64,000 bases of DNA from Flavobacteriia bacterium. Its GTDB lineage: Bacteria; Bacteroidota; Bacteroidia; Flavobacteriales; Flavobacteriaceae. Within the stretch, counting starts at the first letter, position 1. Each line of letters opens with the position of its first letter. The notes below the pieces were generated by a model that worked only from the letters and a program-made list of their open reading frames with translations, was not told the DNA's origin and made no database searches. The DNA lies in the NCBI GenBank assembly GCA_004293045.1, contig RDXY01000005.1:17607-81606 (forward strand), written 5' to 3'. Of this stretch, positions 60,046-64,000 are shown in pieces. The position numbers were made by a program, and so were the translations under genes.

Positions 60046-62244
60046 TTAAAAACTATATTTTGCTCCGCCATATATGTTTCTTCCTGCAGCATTAATTCCT
60101 GATGCAAAATTTCTATATTGCGTATCTAAAATATTTTCTATTCCTGTAAATAAAGTAAATCCTTCTATTGATTTTGTTGCAGCTTTAAAATTATATGTTT
60201 CCCAAGCAGGCATGCCATTTGCTGGGGCATAATTTAAGTTGTCTTCTCCACTTGTAGAATAATCACTTAACTGTTTTTTCCCGTTGAACAACATATAAGC
60301 TTCAAAAGTTGCCCAATTTGGCTCGTAATTAATTCCAAATTTTCCGAAAAATGGAGGAATATGATCTAAAGGTCTTTTGTTGCCATCAGTAGTAACTCGT
60401 CCTATAGTAATAGTATAAGAACCATTAAATTGCACGTTTTTAGCCAAAGTTGTTTTTATATTTCCGTTGACTCCAGTTACAAATGCTTTTCCTAAATTTT
60501 GATTAGCTACTACGTTTCTTACATCGCCACCACCAAAATCGTAGGTGTTTTGCCCATTAAAAGCAAATGTATCTGTTACAATAGCATCGTATAATTGCGT
60601 GTAAAAATAGGTAGCATCAAATTGATGTTTGTTCGATTTAGATTTTAAAACAAATCCAAAATCTCCAGTAACAGTTTGTTCTGGTTTCAAATCTTTATTA
60701 GGAACAATTAAAGTCCCAGCGCCAGATTCAAATATTTTTGCTAAATCATCAATATTTGGCACTCTAAAACCAGAGCTAAAATTAGTTTTAAGTATAAAAT
60801 TTTCAGAAGCGTTATGCACCATTCCTATGTTTCCACTGTAGGTTAAGTTTTGCTGTTTGATTTCATTAAAAGGCAAGGGCATTATTGAATTATCTGCAAT
60901 TGTACTAGTAAGCGTAGCGTATCCAACTCTTGCACCCATTGAAAAATTAGTAGCCACATATCTTTTGGAAGAATAAGAAACATAAATATCATTTCGCATC
61001 ATATTGTTTTTTCCATTCGGATATCTAGTGTCTAATGGAACTACTACGCCTGTATTAATATTGTTTTTAAAAGCAGTCGATTTCAAATCATCATAGTAAT
61101 TTTCCATACCATAATACAGATTTCCTTTTTTTAATTTGGTTTCAAAATTGGCGGCTAATGAATATATGTTCACATTTTCTATTCTATTTTGTAGATTGTA
61201 ATTTCTGTAATTTCTATTCCTTCTACTTTCTTCCACGTTTTGATAACCCGCATCTAGTTTGAAATCGGTATTAGTAAATACATTTTCTTTTTCTATGCTA
61301 TACACACCTAAAAGTCTTTTTTGTGGGCCGTAGTACCATTCCGCACTTTTTAAACCGGAACCTGCAGGATCTGTTAATCGATCGTATCTATTGATGTTTG
61401 AAGAGGTGGAATATTGAAAATTGGCATTATGAGTATATCCGCTTTTAGATTTGTAAATGAATTTTTGCATAAAGTTGTATTGTTTATAAGCACTCCCAAC
61501 TTGCACATATTTATTGTCATTTTGAGTTAAAACATCCACTCCATTTATGGTTTCAACATATTTTGTTCTTTCTCCAAAAAAATCACCGTTATGATTTTTA
61601 GATTTTCCCATTTTCAAATCACCAAAATCATTGTATGAAAAAGCAGTTAACGATGCAAAGTTTCCGCTACCATAATTAATATCAAAATAGCCAGATTTTT
61701 CTTCGTTTACAGAAGAATATCGGGTATTAAAATTTCCAGTAAAACCGCCAATAAATTTCGCGTTTTTTGTAATCATATTTACCGAACCTCCAAGTGCGTC
61801 ACTTCCATATAATGTTGAAGTTGGGCCGTATTGTACCCATGCTGCTTCTAGGAAATTTTCATCAACAGTTATTACATTTTGCAAATGACCCGATCTAAAA
61901 ATTAGATTGTTCATACGTATGCCATCAACTAAAAGTAAAATTCGACTGGATTCAAATCCTCTAATGACAGGACTTCCGCCGCCTTGCTGCGATTTCTGAA
62001 CAAATAAAGCACCTGAATTTGCCAACATGTCGGCGGTGCTTTGAAAGTTTTGAAATTCTATTTTTTCTTTTGAAAAGAGTTCAATTTGAGAAGGAGTTTG
62101 ATTTTTATCAATTGTAATTTTTTTAGAATTGATTTTTATTTCTTCGATGTTTTGTGTTTTGATGGTATCTGTAACTTCTTGACTAAATGATGATTGTGTG
62201 TTTATAATTAGGAAACCAATGAGGAATAAGTATTTTTTTATCAT
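60046..62244 (-). CDS. TonB-dependent receptor
   Basis: A 732-residue outer-membrane receptor. The signal peptide is MIKKYLFLIGFLIINTQSSFS. The plug has SGALFVQKSQQGGGSPVIRGFESSRILLLVDGIRMNN and YGSDALGGSVNMIT, close to heme/hemoglobin or transferrin-type and vitamin B12 receptors. The barrel ends NIYGGAKYSF. No CarboxypepD-like domain is seen, unlike the receptor at 30.9 kb. It is convergent with the degradation operon and there is no direct evidence that it imports an aromatic substrate. Confidence 0.93.
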   Translation of the reverse strand: MIKKYLFLIGFLIINTQSSFSQEVTDTIKTQNIEEIKINSKKITIDKNQTPSQIELFSKEKIEFQNFQSTADMLANSGALFVQKSQQGGGSPVIRGFESSRILLLVDGIRMNNLIFRSGHLQNVITVDENFLEAAWVQYGPTSTLYGSDALGGSVNMITKNAKFIGGFTGNFNTRYSSVNEEKSGYFDINYGSGNFASLTAFSYNDFGDLKMGKSKNHNGDFFGERTKYVETINGVDVLTQNDNKYVQVGSAYKQYNFMQKFIYKSKSGYTHNANFQYSTSSNINRYDRLTDPAGSGLKSAEWYYGPQKRLLGVYSIEKENVFTNTDFKLDAGYQNVEESRRNRNYRNYNLQNRIENVNIYSLAANFETKLKKGNLYYGMENYYDDLKSTAFKNNINTGVVVPLDTRYPNGKNNMMRNDIYVSYSSKRYVATNFSMGARVGYATLTSTIADNSIMPLPFNEIKQQNLTYSGNIGMVHNASENFILKTNFSSGFRVPNIDDLAKIFESGAGTLIVPNKDLKPEQTVTGDFGFVLKSKSNKHQFDATYFYTQLYDAIVTDTFAFNGQNTYDFGGGDVRNVVANQNLGKAFVTGVNGNIKTTLAKNVQFNGSYTITIGRVTTDGNKRPLDHIPPFFGKFGINYEPNWATFEAYMLFNGKKQLSDYSTSGEDNLNYAPANGMPAWETYNFKAATKSIEGFTLFTGIENILDTQYRNFASGINAAGRNIYGGAKYSF

Positions 62245-62296
62245 ATTAAATATTTTAAATAAACATCATATCAAAAATTATGCCATGTAGCGCAGT

Positions 62297-62689
62297 TTAT
62301 TTTTTATTTGGTTCAATAATTACAGCACTTGGATATTTCTTTTTTAAACTCATAAGCGCTTTTTCTGCTTCAATTTTACTTTTAAAACTCCCCACCCAAA
62401 CTTTGTAAGATGGGTTACTAAAAACTATGGTTCCGTCGGTTTGTATAAATTCCTTTTTAAAAGAAAGCAATGTTTTTTTGGATTCTTCTATGTTTCCAAA
62501 AAATATTTGAATTTTATATTTGTCATTTATAGTAATACCAGAATTGTTTTTTCTTTTTTCTTGTAGTAATTTTTCAATTTTTTCATCTTGTTCAATTATA
62601 GTTTTAGAAGTTTGCGAAAAAATATTTTGCGAGAACAAAATCGTAAATATTAAGATTGAAAAGGAGGTAATTTTTTTTAAAGTCTTCAT
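62297..62689 (-). CDS. SPOR-domain protein
   Basis: A 130-residue exported protein with signal peptide MKTLKKITSFSILIFTILFSQNIFS. A short charged coiled segment (IIEQDEKIEKLLQEKRKN) is followed by a C-terminal SPOR domain (YKIQIFFGNIEESKKTLLSF, YKVWVGSFKSKIEAEKALMSLKKKYPSAVII). SPOR domains bind denuded peptidoglycan at division sites. The role of such small stand-alone proteins is not known. It is upstream of the TonB receptor on the same strand. Confidence 0.88.
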   Translation of the reverse strand: MKTLKKITSFSILIFTILFSQNIFSQTSKTIIEQDEKIEKLLQEKRKNNSGITINDKYKIQIFFGNIEESKKTLLSFKKEFIQTDGTIVFSNPSYKVWVGSFKSKIEAEKALMSLKKKYPSAVIIEPNKK

Positions 62690-62812
62690 AATGAATGATA
62701 TTTAATGCAAATTTATTACTTAGAATTAAATAATTGCCCTTTATCTTATTTAGAATTAAAATAAATTACATTTTAAGATAAATTTAGGGTTTTTATAATT
62801 ATTCTAATGTTG

Positions 62813-62820
62813 TATTTTTG
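62813..62820 (+). promoter_or_regulatory. -7 element of the actA gene
   Basis: TATTTTTG, 77 bp before the ATG at 62898. Confidence 0.5.
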
Positions 62821-62897
62821 TCCAAGTTTTTAAAAAAGTATGATGAAGCATTAGCTAAAACCATACCAAAAAATAAGTTTGATAATTAATTTTTAAT

Positions 62898-64000
62898 ATG
62901 AAAAAGTTGGGTAACCCTAAATCGTTTTCAAAAACTATCTTTTCTTTAGCACTTTCTGCATTTTTTGCAGTAGGTGTTTCTGCGCAAGAGCCTGCAACAG
63001 CGGCTGCGCCTGCTGCAACAGCGGCGGCACCAGCAACTGGTTCAGGTGATCCAGTAAAAGGAAAAGAATTGTTTAACACTAATTGTGCCGCTTGTCACAA
63101 ATTAGATGCAAAAATGACTGGTCCTGCATTGAGAGGTGTTGGCGATAAGTATGACAAAGCTTGGTTGTACAAATGGATTAAAAATAGTTCAGACTTAATT
63201 AAGTCTGGTGATGCTAAAGCAGTAAAAGTCTACGAAGAATTTGCGAAAGCAAATATGACGGCTTTTCCTCAATTATCAACTGGAGACATTGATAATATTA
63301 TAGCCTATACTATGGAAGTGGCTCCTGCTGCTGAAACTCCAAAAACAGCTGTTGGTGGTGCTGCCGAAAAAACAGAAGGTGGTGTATCAAATAATTTAAT
63401 ACTAGGTGTGTTAGCATTTGTATTGGGTATTTTGGTATTCATGTTAGTTACCGTAAAAAAATTATTGAAAAATGTAATTGAATCGAAAGGTCTTGAAGTT
63501 GCAGAAGCACCAAAAGGATTGCCTTTCTGGAAAGCATTTGTAAAAAATCAGTTTTTAATGGTAGTAACAGCAATTTTGTTTCTTTTAATTTCTGCTTATT
63601 TTATGTATGGCTATTTCATGCAAATTGGAGTAGATAAAGGATATGAGCCAATTCAGCCAATTCATTATTCACACAAAATTCACGCTGGTGAAAACGGTAT
63701 CGATTGTAAATACTGTCACTCCTCTGCGAGAGTTTCTAAAAATGCGGGTATTCCTTCATTAAATGTGTGTATGAATTGCCATAAAAACATTGCTGAATTC
63801 CAAGGTTCTAAAGATTCAACTTATGTGGAATACACTAAGGAATTTTACACAGGAGAAATTCAAAAATTGTATGATGCCGTTGGTTGGGATAAAGCCACTC
63901 AAAAATACACAGGAAAAACGAAACCAGTGAAATGGGTTAGAATTCATAATTTGCCAGATTTTGTTTACTTTAATCACTCACAACACGTAACTGTTGGTGG
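62898..64000 (+). CDS. actA: Alternative complex III cytochrome subunit ActA, C-terminus outside window
   Basis: An open frame of at least 367 residues reaching the window edge. A signal peptide (MKKLGNPKSFSKTIFSLALS...VSAQ) and an Ala/Pro-rich linker precede a class I cytochrome c domain with CAACHK and a distal Met region (ANMTAFPQLS). A membrane helix (ILGVLAFVLGILVF) and a second helix follow, then multiheme segments with CKYCHS and CMNCHK plus HYSHKIHAGE. This arrangement, a monoheme domain fused in front of the multiheme ActA, is typical of Bacteroidota alternative complex III, a quinol:cytochrome c oxidoreductase. It is likely the first gene of the act operon. Confidence 0.88.
   Translation, partial: MKKLGNPKSFSKTIFSLALSAFFAVGVSAQEPATAAAPAATAAAPATGSGDPVKGKELFNTNCAACHKLDAKMTGPALRGVGDKYDKAWLYKWIKNSSDLIKSGDAKAVKVYEEFAKANMTAFPQLSTGDIDNIIAYTMEVAPAAETPKTAVGGAAEKTEGGVSNNLILGVLAFVLGILVFMLVTVKKLLKNVIESKGLEVAEAPKGLPFWKAFVKNQFLMVVTAILFLLISAYFMYGYFMQIGVDKGYEPIQPIHYSHKIHAGENGIDCKYCHSSARVSKNAGIPSLNVCMNCHKNIAEFQGSKDSTYVEYTKEFYTGEIQKLYDAVGWDKATQKYTGKTKPVKWVRIHNLPDFVYFNHSQHVTVG

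Noticed and set aside
60046..62244. Aromatic acid importer belonging to the degradation operon
   Set aside because: It is convergent, separated by a terminator, and its plug sequence looks like heme/hemoglobin or B12-type receptors.

Overview
The window comes from a low-GC member of the Bacteroidota, most probably a Flavobacterium-like Flavobacteriaceae. The evidence is repeated TAnnTTTG (-7) promoter elements in place of TATAAT, proteins with type IX secretion C-terminal sorting domains, TonB-dependent receptors paired with DUF5689-type lipoproteins, a DUF2723 membrane protein, a solitary carotenoid cyclase, and the start of an ActA-type alternative complex III operon. Species cannot be fixed from the sequence alone.

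Layout. 0-1.2 kb: the 5' part of a lipoprotein gene and a decayed small gene. 1.2-6.6 kb: epimerase, asnS, rpoN, a membrane protein and an outer-membrane barrel. 6.6-10.7 kb (minus strand): an acyl-activating enzyme of LuxE type, a TatD nuclease, an acyltransferase, asparaginase and tRNA-Ser. 10.8-13 kb: two secreted T9SS cargo proteins. 13-19.7 kb: gdhA, an HD phosphohydrolase, acyl-ACP desaturase plus plsC, a bacilliredoxin and lycopene cyclase. 19.8-24.7 kb: metal homeostasis, with a DtxR/MntR-type regulator and ZIP transporter on one strand and feoA-feoB-Cys-rich tail on the other. 24.8-30.8 kb: phosphatase, PhnA, a cassette-like orphan gene, an ALDH7-type dehydrogenase and 3-hydroxyanthranilate dioxygenase. 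29.6-35.7 kb: a secreted EEP-family nuclease/phosphatase divergent from a TonB receptor and two lipoproteins. 35.7-50.1 kb: polA, a phosphoesterase, a cysteine-free thioredoxin, a deacetylase, a DUF2723 protein, tRNA-Gln, a universal stress protein and rimP-nusA-infB. 60-64 kb: a TonB receptor, a SPOR protein and the start of actA.

The most interesting part is 50.2-60.0 kb, nine co-directional genes: flavin reductase-like protein, a bifunctional aminobenzoyl/salicylyl-CoA monooxygenase fused to an Old Yellow Enzyme domain, an aminobenzoate-type CoA ligase, a 4HBT thioesterase, a nitrilase-superfamily hydrolase, a gentisate-dioxygenase-like double cupin, an FAA-family hydrolase, a methyltransferase and a maleate isomerase. 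Read together they suggest a complete route from anthranilate through 5-hydroxyanthraniloyl-CoA and 5-hydroxyanthranilate, ring cleavage next to the amino-bearing carbon, hydrolysis to maleamate plus pyruvate, deamidation to maleate, and isomerisation to fumarate. The sequence gives enzyme families; the substrate assignment is inference, and a salicylate/gentisate pathway is the main alternative. The 3-hydroxyanthranilate dioxygenase at 29 kb suggests the organism may also process tryptophan-derived kynurenine metabolites.

Regulatory features worth noting are an inverted repeat upstream of the DtxR-type gene, a terminator hairpin in the leader of rimP-nusA-infB, a mirrored divergent promoter pair at 30.8 kb, and low-complexity repeats that fill several intergenic gaps, especially those inside the catabolic cluster.
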